From positions 1 through 32,952 of the forward strand of contig CAKZLU010000028.1 of NCBI GenBank assembly GCA_937127245.1: a DNA stretch of 32,952 nucleotides. Direction: 5' to 3'. Source of the DNA: an uncultured Actinomycetes bacterium. GTDB lineage: Bacteria > Actinomycetota > Geothermincolia > Fen-727 > JACVIW01. A program made the translations under genes and the position numbers. Shown here piece after piece: positions 16,712 to 27,291 of the stretch; positions within the stretch are counted from its first letter, which is position 1; the number at the start of each line of letters is the position of its first letter. The notes beneath the pieces were generated by a model that made no database searches, was not told where the DNA came from, and was given only the letters and a program-made list of their open reading frames with translations.

Positions 16712-17338
16712 ATGCGGGAAGGAGCGATGGGGAAGGACGCGAAGAGATTGGTCATGAGAAGCGCAACGTTGATAACCGCGGCTCTGATAATCACTCTTTC
16801 CCTCAGCGGGTGCGGGATACAGCGCCGCGAAGTCAACCAAGCGCTCGAAAACGCGGATAAAATCCAAGAAGAGGTCGAAGCAAGGCTTGAGGTTCTTACG
16901 CGCTTTCCCGATGAGTGGGCCTCCGTTTTCAGTTCCGGAGTTAACCAGCAATCCATCGCTAAAGCCGGGGAACTCGTGCGCGCAAGGCTTGCGGAGCTTG
17001 AAGCGCTTGAACCGAAAATGAAAAAGCTCCAGGCGGAGCTGAAAAAAATCCTCGGGTATAACATTGACGAGACGGTGAAGGAGTACGCGAGATTAAGGAT
17101 TTCCGCGGCTGACATATATTCCGAGTACATCAGCGATGACCTGTGGACTTTGTTTAAAACATACGAGGGGCTGCTCGGGAAAATCGCAGCCCGCGCTTCC
17201 CGGGAGGAGCTTGACGCGGCCGCAAAAGAAATAGTTGACCTTGTTGGGAAAGCGGTTGAGAAACTCGAAGAGTGCAAGGGCGCCGCGAAACAGGCGGATG
17301 AATATTTCCTCGAGAATTCGCTTGATGGAAAGACTTGA
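16712..17338 (+). CDS. Predicted coiled-coil lipoprotein, unknown function
   Basis: A 208-residue protein starting MREGAMGKDAKR, with a hydrophobic segment and a lipobox LSLSGC near residue 32, so it should be exported and lipid-anchored. The mature part is almost all helical, rich in Glu/Lys/Ala/Leu with heptad-like spacing (ALENADKIQEEVEARLEVL, ELEALEPKMKKLQAELKKI), predicting coiled coils. No enzyme motif is visible. ATG 16712 is preceded by AGAGGGT with 5-base spacing; a longer frame reaches into pth but would bury the signal peptide. Actinobacteria often carry a lipoprotein gene in this neighbourhood, but I cannot show homology. Confidence 0.7.
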   Translation: MREGAMGKDAKRLVMRSATLITAALIITLSLSGCGIQRREVNQALENADKIQEEVEARLEVLTRFPDEWASVFSSGVNQQSIAKAGELVRARLAELEALEPKMKKLQAELKKILGYNIDETVKEYARLRISAADIYSEYISDDLWTLFKTYEGLLGKIAARASREELDAAAKEIVDLVGKAVEKLEECKGAAKQADEYFLENSLDGKT

Positions 17339-17406
17339 TGCGGGTCATTGATTTCGCGCATTTCCTCTGAGGTAGGGGCGAAGCGGATTATAGGGGAGGA
17401 TGAGAA

Positions 17407-17874
17407 ATGGAGAGCGGCTCTGGGATTTCCATTGACGAACTCGAAACCCTTGTCGTGGAGGGCTTCAAAGAGGCTTATCCCGGGATAGAAGAGGGGAAGA
17501 TAGTGCATATGGCGCGCAATTTCGCCCAGGTCTTAAGCGGGATAATCTCAATCGGGTCCTCTCTGGGAGGCGACAACGGGATAAACCAGATGGATGTCGC
17601 AAACGCCCTTGTCCATTCCTGCGTATGGGAGTCCTCTTTAGGCGAACGTCTTTTCGGAAATGAGGCCGAAATCGGCGCGGGCTCAATGCCAGCTTTAACT
17701 GAAGAGGAAGAGCGCAAGTACGCCGCCGAGATTTCAGCGAGAGTCGCGGACTGGCTTGTGGGGATAAACGTAACGAAAAAGATGGGCGAGAGCGCTTTTA
17801 ATGATTTTATAAAAGGGGCACTTGCTTTGGGCGCTGAGGCTTGGGAAAGGGATAGGGCAAACATCAAGTATTGA
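17407..17874 (+). CDS. Hypothetical protein, 155 residues
   Basis: Not recognised. Start is ATG 17407 with GGGGAGGATGA just upstream, a good ribosome site. The product is soluble, mildly acidic and largely helical, with no signal peptide or membrane segment. It contains a glycine-rich patch (SIGSSLGGDNGINQMD) near residue 55 and two histidines and a cysteine in its middle (HMARNF, VHSCVW), but no known metal-site spacing. Codon use looks like its housekeeping neighbours, and it lies 68 bases after the lipoprotein gene, so it is probably a real lineage-specific gene of the cluster. Confidence 0.65.
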   Translation: MESGSGISIDELETLVVEGFKEAYPGIEEGKIVHMARNFAQVLSGIISIGSSLGGDNGINQMDVANALVHSCVWESSLGERLFGNEAEIGAGSMPALTEEEERKYAAEISARVADWLVGINVTKKMGESAFNDFIKGALALGAEAWERDRANIKY

Positions 17875-17890
17875 TCCGCGAAGAGGTACA

Positions 17891-18184
17891 CTATCTATTC
17901 TCGGACAAGCCCCAAAGGCATTTTTCTTCTAAGTACTTCCATTTTTGTCCGAACGCGTGGTAGCGTTTAGATGTTTCATAAAGTATATTTGCCGTTCCTA
18001 TCAAACTCATTAGGCGCTCTTCCTGAGCCCACGCACTGGCTTGACTGATGAAAAAACAGAGGTCAAAAGGAATGGATTTCACATAAGTTTTCTCTTTTCG
18101 AGCCGAAATCAAAGGCTTGAGAAAAATCCCCAAATTATCTAATGGCGCCTTGTTCCCCTCTCCACCTGGGGTTTCAAGGTCCAT
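17891..18184 (-). CDS. Doubtful minus-strand hypothetical ORF, 97 residues
   Basis: The only minus-strand open frame of note inside the housekeeping cluster. It begins MDLETPGGEGNKAPLDNLG and ends WKYLEEKCLWGLSENR, with a helical second half. There is no ribosome site before ATG 18184 and no recognised domain. Its base and codon use look more AT-rich than the flanking genes. It could be an inserted or decayed accessory gene, or chance; if unreal, 17875-18440 is a 566-base gap holding only the palindrome at 18277-18288 and the mfd leader. Confidence 0.3.
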   Translation of the reverse strand: MDLETPGGEGNKAPLDNLGIFLKPLISARKEKTYVKSIPFDLCFFISQASAWAQEERLMSLIGTANILYETSKRYHAFGQKWKYLEEKCLWGLSENR

Positions 18185-18276
18185 TAGGGCTCGTCATACC
18201 GCCACTCTGGCTTCACTGCTCTACCACGGCTTGAAATTCGGCGTTTCAGTTAACCCTTTTGTGTTCGTGAACAAAA

Positions 18277-18288
18277 AAGGCATGCCTT
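18277..18288. repeat. Perfect 12-bp palindrome upstream of mfd
   Basis: AAGGCATGCCTT is a perfect inverted repeat without a loop, 150 bases before the mfd start and just after a second inverted-repeat-like stretch (TTTTGTGTTCGTGAACAAAA, 18257-18276). Either could be a protein-binding site. A further hairpin closer to mfd pairs GGCCT with AGGCC around 18387-18411. Confidence 0.3.
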
Positions 18289-18440
18289 AAAACTCACTAT
18301 CGGGTCCCGCCGGCGCGAGTTTAAAAACTCAATTCGTTTGGGACATCTCAAACATTGCTGCTGGATCGGTGCTAACATATGGGTAAGGCCTGGGTGTTTT
18401 ATACCGAGGCCTGTACGGCGTTTGGCTGAAGGTTTTTAAG

Positions 18441-21400
18441 ATGGAACGATTCGCGGATTCGATACTTAAAGAGGCGCTCGGGCACGAGTCTGTCAAACGC
18501 GTTATAGACCACCTGGCTTCAGGTGGAAACCAGATTTTTTGCGGCACGGGCGCGGTGGTGCCACTTTTGATAGCTTGCGCTCATGAGGTGCTCGGCGGTC
18601 CAATTCTCCTTGCCGTTCCGGGAAAGCCGGAGCAGGTGGCGGCCGACATTTGCTTCTTCTCGCCCGACTCAGCGGTTCATCTTCCCGGCGAGTTTTCAGC
18701 GCAGGGGCTGTTAAGCCCTTGCGATGAGGATGTGGGCGAGCGCTTTAAGGCTGCCAAAGCGATTGAGTCAGGTCACATCGTTGTGGCTGGGCCGGATGGA
18801 GTTTTCAGCGGACTCCCTGCGGTGATGCCCGAGCCCTGGCCTCTGATTTTTGAGGTTGGCTCGGAGGTGGATCTCGAAAAGACCATCAAACACCTGACTG
18901 ACGGTGGGTATAGGAGGGAGTTCACGGTTGAAGGGTGGGGGCAGTTCGCGCTCAGGGGTGGCATCCTTGATGTGTTCGCTTCAAACCAGGAAAGACCAGT
19001 AAGGATAGAACTTGCGGGAGACACCGTTGAGTCGATCAGGGATTTCAACGTGGTGACTCAGCGTTCATCGGGACGGCTGGGCAGGGTGGAAATATTTCCC
19101 GCGCGGGAAATAAAGCAGGACAGCTCGGAGGATTCGAACCAGTTTAAAGGAATGGTCTTCGCTTTGGAACCGGACCTAATTGAGGCGAGCGTGGCGGAGA
19201 TTGTCGTTGACCAGGGCGAGAGACCCGAAAATGAAAACGTTTTCAGGTCCTGGGGGGAGCCGATAAAAATAAAAACGCTCGAAAGCGAGCCTTCCTTCCT
19301 TGAGCGCCGCCCGTACGTCTTTTTCCCCGGGGAGCAGGTAAGGGAATTTCACGGCAACGTTGATTTGGCGTTCAGGGAATTGAGGAGGCAGATGCAACAG
19401 GGACAAAGGGTCCTTCTTGTTCTTTCCACTTCAGGACAGATACAGCGGGCAAAAGAAATCTGGGAGGAGCGAGGTGGCGGCGCGGGTTTGCTCATAGAAA
19501 AAGGGGCTCTTTCGAAGGGTTTTTCTATTCCTCAGATGGGTGTCTCAGTCTACACCACAGGTGACCTTCTCGTAAGAAGGGAACGCCGCAGAAGAACCCG
19601 TAAAGCTTCAAGCGGGGTCCCGATATCAAGCCATCTGGAACTCGAGAAAGACTCATATGTTGTCCATGTTGATGAAGGGATAGGGATTTACAGGGGGCTT
19701 GTGTCCAAGAAAGTTTTTGGCGTGACAAGGGAATATCTGCTTATCGAGTACGCTCAAGGGGATAAGCTCTATGTCCCCACCTTTCAGCTTGGCAGAGTGC
19801 AAAGATATGTGGGCGCGGAGAATCCCAGAATAAACAGGCTGCGCGGAAAAGAGTGGCTCCGGGCGAAGCGCAGAGCGAGGCGGCACGCGGAAAAGATAGC
19901 AAGGGAACTTCTGAGGCTTTACATGGAAAGGAAAACAAAGCCCGGACACGCGTTCCCCCCCGACACTCCCTGGGAGAGGGAGCTTGAAGAATCGTTCGAA
20001 TACGAGGAGACGCAAGACCAGAAGAAAGCCATCAGCGAGGTGAAAGCGGACATGCACTCTCCGAGCCCCATGGATAGGCTTATCTGCGGAGATGTCGGCT
20101 ACGGGAAAACTGAGGTTGCCCTGAGAGCCGCGATGAAAGCGGTCATGGACTCAAAACAGGTCGCGGTTCTTGTTCCAACGACCGTGCTTGCAAGCCAGCA
20201 CCTGGAGACGTTCAGGGAAAGGCTCGCCTCGTTTCCCGTCAGGGTCGAGATGTTGTCAAGGTTCCTTTCTAAGAGGGAGCAGGACAAAGTCATAAAGGGG
20301 ATAGAAAGGGGCGAAGTGGATGTGGTGATAGGAACACACCGGGTTCTTCAGGATGACGTCAAATTCAAGGACCTTGGTCTTCTCATCATTGACGAGGAGC
20401 ACAAGTTCGGCGTTTCACACAAGGAGAAACTCAGGTTTCTTATGCGGGGCGTTGACACGTTAACTCTTTCGGCGACCCCAATACCCAGAACCCTGCAAAT
20501 GTCCCTTTCTGGCGTCAGGGACATAAGCATAATAGAGACTCCGCCTGAGGACAGGCACCCTGTCGCAACTTATGTGGGCGAGTTCGATCTCGAACTTGTG
20601 AAAAAAGCGGTCAGGTTCGAGGTCTCCAGGGGCGGACAGGTTTTTTACGTGCATAACAGGATTCAGACGATATCCAGAGTCGAAAAGATGCTCAAAGAGG
20701 CGCTTGGCGGTGTGTCGATCGCCGTCGCTCACGGAAGGATGCATGAGGACGATCTTGAGCTGACGATGTGGGAGTTTTCTGAGGGGCGTTACAATCTACT
20801 GTTATGCACCACCATCATAGAGTCCGGGCTTGACCTTCCCAACGTTAACACGCTCATAGTTGACAGGGCCGATAGGATGGGACTTGCTCAGCTCTACCAG
20901 GTTAGGGGTAGGGTCGGAAGGGGCTCAAGGCGCGCTTACGCGTATTTTTTCTATCCGAAGCGTTCGCTTTTGACGGGTCCCGCGATGGAAAGACTTGCCA
21001 CTGTGGCGGAAATGACTGCGCTCGGAAGCGGCATGAGCGTTGCGATGCGGGACCTGGGGATAAGAGGAGCGGGAAATCTTTTAGGGCACGAGCAAAGCGG
21101 ACATGTCGAGGCAGTGGGTTTCGAGCTTTACTGTGACCTGTTAAGGGAGGCAGTTGACGTTCTTAAGGGTGAAAGAAGGGGCGGCGCTCGTTCCTCCTCG
21201 GTGGAGATACCGCTTGAAGCCTATCTGCCGGGGGACTACGTTCCCGATGAGGAAGTGAGGGTTGAGTTGTACCGGAGGCTTTCCCTATCAAGCGATCTGG
21301 AAGAGTTGGCGGATATAGAAAAAGAGTTGCTCGACAGATTTGGCGAAATTCCACTAGAGGTCGAGCACCTCCTGCTTATTGAAGAGTTGCGCCTGAGAGC

Positions 21401-21683
21401 CGAGATGGCTGGGATTCAGTCGGTCATGATGGTGAGGGGCGAGCTTGAAATAAGACCTTTTTCCGGTACAGAAAAAATGGCGGAGACAATTGCCGAGGAG
21501 GTGGCGTCAGACCCGGTCTTAAGAGTGGAAAGAGTGTATCATGACAGGAAAAGTGGTAGTGTTTTTCTCAAGCTTGAGGATCGGGGTAAGGGCGTGGAGA
21601 CAAGAGCAATGGTTGCCTCTCTGCTCGGCGCAATCGAGCGGCACGCGAAAGACATAGTAGGTACGGTTGGGAAAAAGCTTTAA
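18441..21683 (+). CDS. mfd: Transcription-repair coupling factor Mfd
   Basis: A 1080-residue DNA translocase that removes RNA polymerase stalled at lesions and recruits UvrA. Domains in order: the UvrB-like N-terminal module (GGYRREFTVEGWGQFALRGG near 155-175), the RNA-polymerase-interacting CarD-like domain (YVVHVDEGIGIYRGL near 406), the SF2 helicase with Walker A GDVGYGKTE near 550, LLIIDEEHKFG near 647, LSATPIPRT, ESGLDLPNVNTLI and the QVRGRVGR motif, and the TRCF C-terminal domain (EIPLEAYLPGDYVPDEEVRVELY near 914). Length is slightly shorter than E. coli Mfd (1148). ATG 18441 has a moderate GAAGG site. mfd near pth and mazG/eno is the actinobacterial order. Confidence 0.97.
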   Translation: MERFADSILKEALGHESVKRVIDHLASGGNQIFCGTGAVVPLLIACAHEVLGGPILLAVPGKPEQVAADICFFSPDSAVHLPGEFSAQGLLSPCDEDVGERFKAAKAIESGHIVVAGPDGVFSGLPAVMPEPWPLIFEVGSEVDLEKTIKHLTDGGYRREFTVEGWGQFALRGGILDVFASNQERPVRIELAGDTVESIRDFNVVTQRSSGRLGRVEIFPAREIKQDSSEDSNQFKGMVFALEPDLIEASVAEIVVDQGERPENENVFRSWGEPIKIKTLESEPSFLERRPYVFFPGEQVREFHGNVDLAFRELRRQMQQGQRVLLVLSTSGQIQRAKEIWEERGGGAGLLIEKGALSKGFSIPQMGVSVYTTGDLLVRRERRRRTRKASSGVPISSHLELEKDSYVVHVDEGIGIYRGLVSKKVFGVTREYLLIEYAQGDKLYVPTFQLGRVQRYVGAENPRINRLRGKEWLRAKRRARRHAEKIARELLRLYMERKTKPGHAFPPDTPWERELEESFEYEETQDQKKAISEVKADMHSPSPMDRLICGDVGYGKTEVALRAAMKAVMDSKQVAVLVPTTVLASQHLETFRERLASFPVRVEMLSRFLSKREQDKVIKGIERGEVDVVIGTHRVLQDDVKFKDLGLLIIDEEHKFGVSHKEKLRFLMRGVDTLTLSATPIPRTLQMSLSGVRDISIIETPPEDRHPVATYVGEFDLELVKKAVRFEVSRGGQVFYVHNRIQTISRVEKMLKEALGGVSIAVAHGRMHEDDLELTMWEFSEGRYNLLLCTTIIESGLDLPNVNTLIVDRADRMGLAQLYQVRGRVGRGSRRAYAYFFYPKRSLLTGPAMERLATVAEMTALGSGMSVAMRDLGIRGAGNLLGHEQSGHVEAVGFELYCDLLREAVDVLKGERRGGARSSSVEIPLEAYLPGDYVPDEEVRVELYRRLSLSSDLEELADIEKELLDRFGEIPLEVEHLLLIEELRLRAEMAGIQSVMMVRGELEIRPFSGTEKMAETIAEEVASDPVLRVERVYHDRKSGSVFLKLEDRGKGVETRAMVASLLGAIERHAKDIVGTVGKKL

Positions 21684-21747
21684 CGTCCAATAATCTTTGT
21701 CGCTCGCTTTAGACATTGGGGGTTAAAAATATCGCAGAGGATTGTAA

Positions 21748-22755
21748 ATGCCTGACGCTTTCGGGAGAGAAAAACCGCACATCCGTTTTAAGAAAAGGCT
21801 ATTTTCTTTCGCGGCGCTTTCTTTGATTACTTTCCTTATGCTGGCATGCGGGTGTGACCGAGTTTATATAAGGGTGGACGGCCTTTCCATCAAAAGGTCG
21901 GAATTCCTCGAGGAGCTCAACGCGAGGATCGAGCGGGTGAAAAAATCAAATCCGAGTGAGCTTCAGGGAGCGAAAGGAAAGAGGCTGCTTGCTGAGGCGA
22001 GGCGTCAGGTGGCTACTGAATTGATAAAGCGCGCCATCCTTACAATCAAGGCGGAAGAGCTCGGAGTGGTCATCACAAACGAGGAGATTGAGCGCCGAAT
22101 CCTTGAGGAGACGAAAAAACATGCGGGCTTGAAGGAGACGAGCAGTGGGCTTGCGGCTTCGCGAAAGGAATTGAGAACGAGGATTGTTGACACAATCCGT
22201 CTTGAGAAGATAAACGAGAAATTGACCGAGCAGGTTGAGGTTAATGAGGATGAAGCCGAATCCTTCTACCTGAGGAGAGCGGAGGCTTACTCAAGTCCGG
22301 GCATGGTGCATATCGCGCATATTCTTCTTAACACTGAAAGCGAGGGGAAAATTGCCCTGGAAAGGATTAACGCCGGGGAGGAATTCTCTTCGGTTGCCGC
22401 CTCGCTTTCGAGGGATGAAAGATCAAGAGCTCTTGGCGGTGATATAGGCTGGGTTGTTTCGGGAACATGTGACCCGCAGATCGAGAGAGTCGCTTTCTTG
22501 ATGCAGCCCGGAGAGGTGAGAGGTCCTATCAGAGCCTCTGACGGCTATCACGTGATCAAGTTAATAGAGAAGAGGGAAGCCCGAATCCCGCCCTTTGGGG
22601 AAGTTAAAGACAAGGTCATAAGAGACCTTCTGAACCAAAAGAAACAGGAGATACTTTCCGACTGGTTGAAGACGGTTTATGCCAACGCGAAAGTTGATGT
22701 CCCGGCGGAAATAGGGAGATGGGACCCTCTGCTGGGCATGGTTATCGAGGAATGA
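21748..22755 (+). CDS. PpiC-type peptidyl-prolyl isomerase, membrane-anchored (SurA/PrsA-like)
   Basis: A 335-residue extracytoplasmic foldase. A basic N-terminus is followed by a hydrophobic helix and LMLACGC, a possible lipobox. Residues ~40-170 form a SurA-N-like helical region (VDGLSIKRSEFLEELNARI), and ~185-285 the parvulin domain with HIAHILLNTESE, ALGGDIGWV and GYHVIKLIEKRE, all standard for PpiC. The start ATG 21748 is preceded by AGAGGATT. It lies between mfd and mazG, as foldase genes do in several Gram-positive lineages, and likely folds secreted or surface proteins. Confidence 0.9.
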   Translation: MPDAFGREKPHIRFKKRLFSFAALSLITFLMLACGCDRVYIRVDGLSIKRSEFLEELNARIERVKKSNPSELQGAKGKRLLAEARRQVATELIKRAILTIKAEELGVVITNEEIERRILEETKKHAGLKETSSGLAASRKELRTRIVDTIRLEKINEKLTEQVEVNEDEAESFYLRRAEAYSSPGMVHIAHILLNTESEGKIALERINAGEEFSSVAASLSRDERSRALGGDIGWVVSGTCDPQIERVAFLMQPGEVRGPIRASDGYHVIKLIEKREARIPPFGEVKDKVIRDLLNQKKQEILSDWLKTVYANAKVDVPAEIGRWDPLLGMVIEE

Positions 22756-22843
22756 GAGTTTCGTGAGGATTCGCGCATCCGCCACTTCGCTTTGAAGGCG
22801 GCGCGGCTAACGCGGGTATATTATCGAAAGGTCTGATAACGCC

Positions 22844-23665
22844 ATGATTGAAGATTCAGGCACTTCCGAGGAAAAGGAGAAGACAATAGGCGAGCTAATG
22901 GAGAAATTCGCGGGGTTGATGGCTCGCTTGAGGTCGCCGGGCGGCTGCCCCTGGGATTTGAAACAGAACCCGCAGAGCCTATCAAAGCACCTCTTGGAGG
23001 AAGCGTACGAAACCGTCCACGCCATCGAAGAGGGCGATTGGGAACATCTTGCCGAGGAACTCGGCGACCTCCTTCTGCAAATAGTATTTCAGGCGAGGAT
23101 CGCCGAGGAGAATGGAAGATTCAGCCTTGCTGACGTGATCAGGGGAATAACCGAGAAAATCGAAAGGAGGCATCCTCACATTTTCGGTGACGTGAAAGTC
23201 AATTCCGCTGAAGAAGTTGCTTCCAACTGGGATGAGATTAAGCGCGGGGAAAAGGAGAGAAAGGGAGCGGAAAGGGTTGCCGCGCATGTTGGGTTGCCTG
23301 CCCTGATGGCGGCTTTCAAGATTCAGGGCGAAGCTGCGCGTATCGGTTTTGACTGGGATTCCCCTGAGGGGGTTTATGAAAAGATTGAGGAGGAAATAAG
23401 GGAAGTCGCAGATTCACACCTCAAAGGCGATGAGAATTTGGAAAAGGAGATGGGCGACCTGCTATTCAGCGTGGTAAACCTGGCAAGGCATCTGGGGGTG
23501 GACCCGGAAAAGGCGCTCAGAAAAAGCTGCAAGGAGTTCGCAAGAAGGCTTCATGTCATGGAAAGGGAGGCTCGAAGAAAGGGCGGAAGCCTTAAAAGCA
23601 TGACGCTCCGCCAGCTCGACGAATTATGGGAGGACGCAAAAAAGGACCGTTCTGAGGGGGGATAG
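22844..23665 (+). CDS. mazG: Nucleoside triphosphate pyrophosphohydrolase MazG
   Basis: A 273-residue all-helical NTP pyrophosphatase that hydrolyses (often non-canonical) NTPs to NMP and PPi. Two tandem MazG domains are visible. The first (residues ~25-90) has CPWDLKQNPQSLSKHLLEEAYE and EELGDLLLQIVFQAR, the EExxE...ExxD metal site. The second (~175-240) has EEEIREVADS and EKEMGDLLFSVVNLARHLG. This two-domain length is that of the full E. coli type. ATG 22844. Its stop is 3 bases before eno, implying co-translation. Confidence 0.95.
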   Translation: MIEDSGTSEEKEKTIGELMEKFAGLMARLRSPGGCPWDLKQNPQSLSKHLLEEAYETVHAIEEGDWEHLAEELGDLLLQIVFQARIAEENGRFSLADVIRGITEKIERRHPHIFGDVKVNSAEEVASNWDEIKRGEKERKGAERVAAHVGLPALMAAFKIQGEAARIGFDWDSPEGVYEKIEEEIREVADSHLKGDENLEKEMGDLLFSVVNLARHLGVDPEKALRKSCKEFARRLHVMEREARRKGGSLKSMTLRQLDELWEDAKKDRSEGG

Positions 23666-24946
<1,281 letters not shown>

Positions 24947-25105
24947 CCTTCCCTGCGGGAAAACGTAAGCGCGGCGGCAGAAAGGAGAGGCGGGCTTGAG
25001 TTGAATTAAGGAGCGCGAACCCCCAATCGGCAAGCCGTATCGCAATAAGCGGAACGAGAACACGCCGTTTCTGCTCCTGTCCTTGATAGAGGCTCGGTGG
25101 GCAAG

Positions 25106-26530
25106 ATGGATAATGAGGCGAGGACCAAAATAATATGCACAATCGGTCCCTCCTGCGAGGATGATAGAGACATCGCTCGACTTGCCGCCGCGGGAATGGA
25201 TATTGTCCGGATAAACACTTCTCATACTTCTCTGGAGAAACTTGAGTGCTACGCGAGCGTGGTCAAAAGCGCTGAAGGAATTTGCGAGAAAAGCATCGCG
25301 ACCCTCCTTGACCTGCAGGGACCGAGAATAAGGATTGCCCACGTTGCCGGCGGAGAGAGGGAAATTGAATCGGGGAGCCGAATTGACATCGTTTTCACCC
25401 CGCAGCCGGCTAACCCCAGCGCAATTCAGGTTAGCGAACCTGTTCTTGCCGACGCGCTCTCTTCAGGCGACATAATCCTCGCCAACGAGGGTTTGATCCG
25501 CTTAAGAGTCATCGAAAAGTCGAAGGAAGCAATAAAATGCGTCGTTGAGCAGGGCGGTAAGCTGAAACAAGGGAAAGGCATAAACGTCCCCGGGATTGAT
25601 TTGCCGCTCCCCGCTTTTACCGAGAGAGACGCCCGGTATCTTGAAAAAGCGATAAGCTTGGGCGTTGACTGGATCGCCCAGTCTTTCGTGAGAAGCGCGA
25701 GTGACGTAGCGGAACTGAAGAAGGAGATCAAAAGGCAAGGCGCCTCAACGCCTATCATGGCGAAGATTGAGAGTCGCGCTGCATATGAAAACATCGACGA
25801 GATAATGGGCGTCGCTGATGGCGTCATGGTCGCGCGGGGTGATCTGGGCGTTGAACTCGAAGTCGAGGAGGTGCCTGTTGCCCAGAAGAAAATAATCAGA
25901 AAAGCACTTCTCAGGGCAGTCCCTGTGGTGACTGCGACTCAAATGCTCGAGTCAATGATAGAAAACCCGCGCCCAACGCGGGCGGAAGCGAGCGATGTCG
26001 CGAACGCCATATTGGACGGTTCTGACGCCGTGATGCTTTCAGCGGAAACCGCGATAGGAAAGCACCCACTGGCCGCGGTCGAAGTGATGGACAGAATCAT
26101 ACGGAAAGCCGAGAGTTCGATAGACTATGAAACCTTACTTGAGGCGGGGGGAAAGATGCCTCACCGAAGTGTTGCGGACGCGATAGGGTACTCCGCCTGC
26201 AAGATAGCCTGGGACCTGAAAGCGGATGCGATAATCACCATAACTAAAAGCGGATACACCCCCAGGCTCATTTCCCGGTACAGACCAACATCGAGGATAA
26301 TAGCGATAAGCACGGATGAGTCGGTTATAAGAAGGACCAAGGTGCTCTGGGGGGTTGAAGGAATAGTTTTATTACTGGAGGAAAATCTTAAAGAGGCACT
26401 TTCGCGTGTTCTTATGGAGTGCAGGGATTTCGGGCTTTTGCAATCAGGGGACCTCGTGGTAATGACGGGCGGTTTCCTCGAGGAGAAGGCGGGAACCACA
26501 AACACGGTCAGCGTCAGGACTGTCCCGTGA
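25106..26530 (+). CDS. pyk: Pyruvate kinase
   Basis: A 474-residue pyruvate kinase making pyruvate and ATP from PEP and ADP. Segments: TKIICTIGPSCEDD near residue 5, MDIVRINTSHTS, LLDLQGPRIRIA, the active-site signature IMAKIESRAAYENIDEI near 215, VARGDLGVELEVEEVP, and ENPRPTRAEASDVANAILDG near 290 with the C-terminal regulatory domain. It lacks the extra phosphoenolpyruvate-utiliser domain some pyruvate kinases carry. ATG 25106 is chosen; GTG 25097 is in frame three codons upstream. 159 bases of non-coding sequence separate it from eno. Confidence 0.96.
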   Translation: MDNEARTKIICTIGPSCEDDRDIARLAAAGMDIVRINTSHTSLEKLECYASVVKSAEGICEKSIATLLDLQGPRIRIAHVAGGEREIESGSRIDIVFTPQPANPSAIQVSEPVLADALSSGDIILANEGLIRLRVIEKSKEAIKCVVEQGGKLKQGKGINVPGIDLPLPAFTERDARYLEKAISLGVDWIAQSFVRSASDVAELKKEIKRQGASTPIMAKIESRAAYENIDEIMGVADGVMVARGDLGVELEVEEVPVAQKKIIRKALLRAVPVVTATQMLESMIENPRPTRAEASDVANAILDGSDAVMLSAETAIGKHPLAAVEVMDRIIRKAESSIDYETLLEAGGKMPHRSVADAIGYSACKIAWDLKADAIITITKSGYTPRLISRYRPTSRIIAISTDESVIRRTKVLWGVEGIVLLLEENLKEALSRVLMECRDFGLLQSGDLVVMTGGFLEEKAGTTNTVSVRTVP

Positions 26531-26618
26531 ATTTGGATGCTCGCCTGAAGGGATATGCACTGAAACAGGTTAAATCGATTGCGGGAATTTATTAGTTGGT
26601 TATTGGCCAAACACAATT

Positions 26619-26648
26619 TTGCTTTTTCCGATCATATTGAGGCATAAT
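26619..26648 (+). promoter_or_regulatory. Candidate sigma-70-type promoter before the divIC-like gene
   Basis: TTGCTT (26619-26624) and CATAAT (26643-26648) are separated by 18 bases, about 65 bases upstream of the TTG start. It lies in the longest AT-rich stretch of this intergenic region. Matches are to general consensus only. Confidence 0.35.
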
Positions 26649-26715
26649 AAGCGGTTCTGTTGATAAGCTTTCAAGAAAACAAATCACGTGTTTGTAGAGG
26701 CAGGGTGGTTTTAGA

Positions 26716-27153
26716 TTGAGCCGGAGAAGAAAAATTAAAACACGTGGTTCGAAGCGGTCTTCTCACGGGGGCGGCGTTTCCCGCGTGAAGGTGACGATTC
26801 TCTTCCTTGCAATCATGATTGGCAGCGCTCTGGTGGCGGTTTCCATAATGAGGAACATTCAGTCAAACGCACGGCTTAAAGAGAAGAGGGCTGAACTTGC
26901 CCGCCAGGAGAATGTCACCAAGGACCTTGAGTCGCGCGTAAGAGAAGCCTCCACTCTCGAATATATTGAGAGGGAAGCGCGAAAGCAGAGGCTTGTAAAA
27001 CCGGGTGAGGTTTTGTACGTGGTGACGCCCGAAGGCGCGGAAGGCGAATACAGTTACCGCGCGAAGAACATACAGTCAATGAAAGAGGCCTGGGAGACGA
27101 TAAGGAAAATGATGAACTGCGATTATGAGCATGAAGAAACCGAGGCTCGTTGA
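26716..27153 (+). CDS. ftsB: FtsB/DivIC-like septum formation initiator
   Basis: A 145-residue bitopic division protein of the DivIC/FtsB family, which bridges FtsL and FtsQ/DivIB in the divisome. A very basic cytoplasmic N-terminus (MSRRRKIKTRGSKR) is followed by a single membrane helix (residues ~26-46), then a coiled coil (LKEKRAELARQENVTKDLES) and the family segment TLEYIEREARKQRLVKPGEVLYVV. Start is TTG 26716, behind AGGGTGG. The eno-(pyk)-divIC-DUF501-ppx order supports the call strongly. Whether to call it FtsB or DivIC is naming only. Confidence 0.9.
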   Translation: MSRRRKIKTRGSKRSSHGGGVSRVKVTILFLAIMIGSALVAVSIMRNIQSNARLKEKRAELARQENVTKDLESRVREASTLEYIEREARKQRLVKPGEVLYVVTPEGAEGEYSYRAKNIQSMKEAWETIRKMMNCDYEHEETEAR

Positions 27154-27291
27154 TGGGGGGCTGATGAGCGCGGGCTAAAGCGCAAAGTTTGGTTTTATTT
27201 GCAAGTGGTAAAATTAAGGCATAACAAAGAGTGATGTTTTCCCCGATGCCCCAAAAAACCGGACATTGAGGAGGCAAATCTAACAAGATTT

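Noticed and set aside
24947-24975. Terminator after eno (TTCCCTGCGGGAA hairpin)
   Set aside because: The stem is short and is followed by AAAACG, not a T-run.
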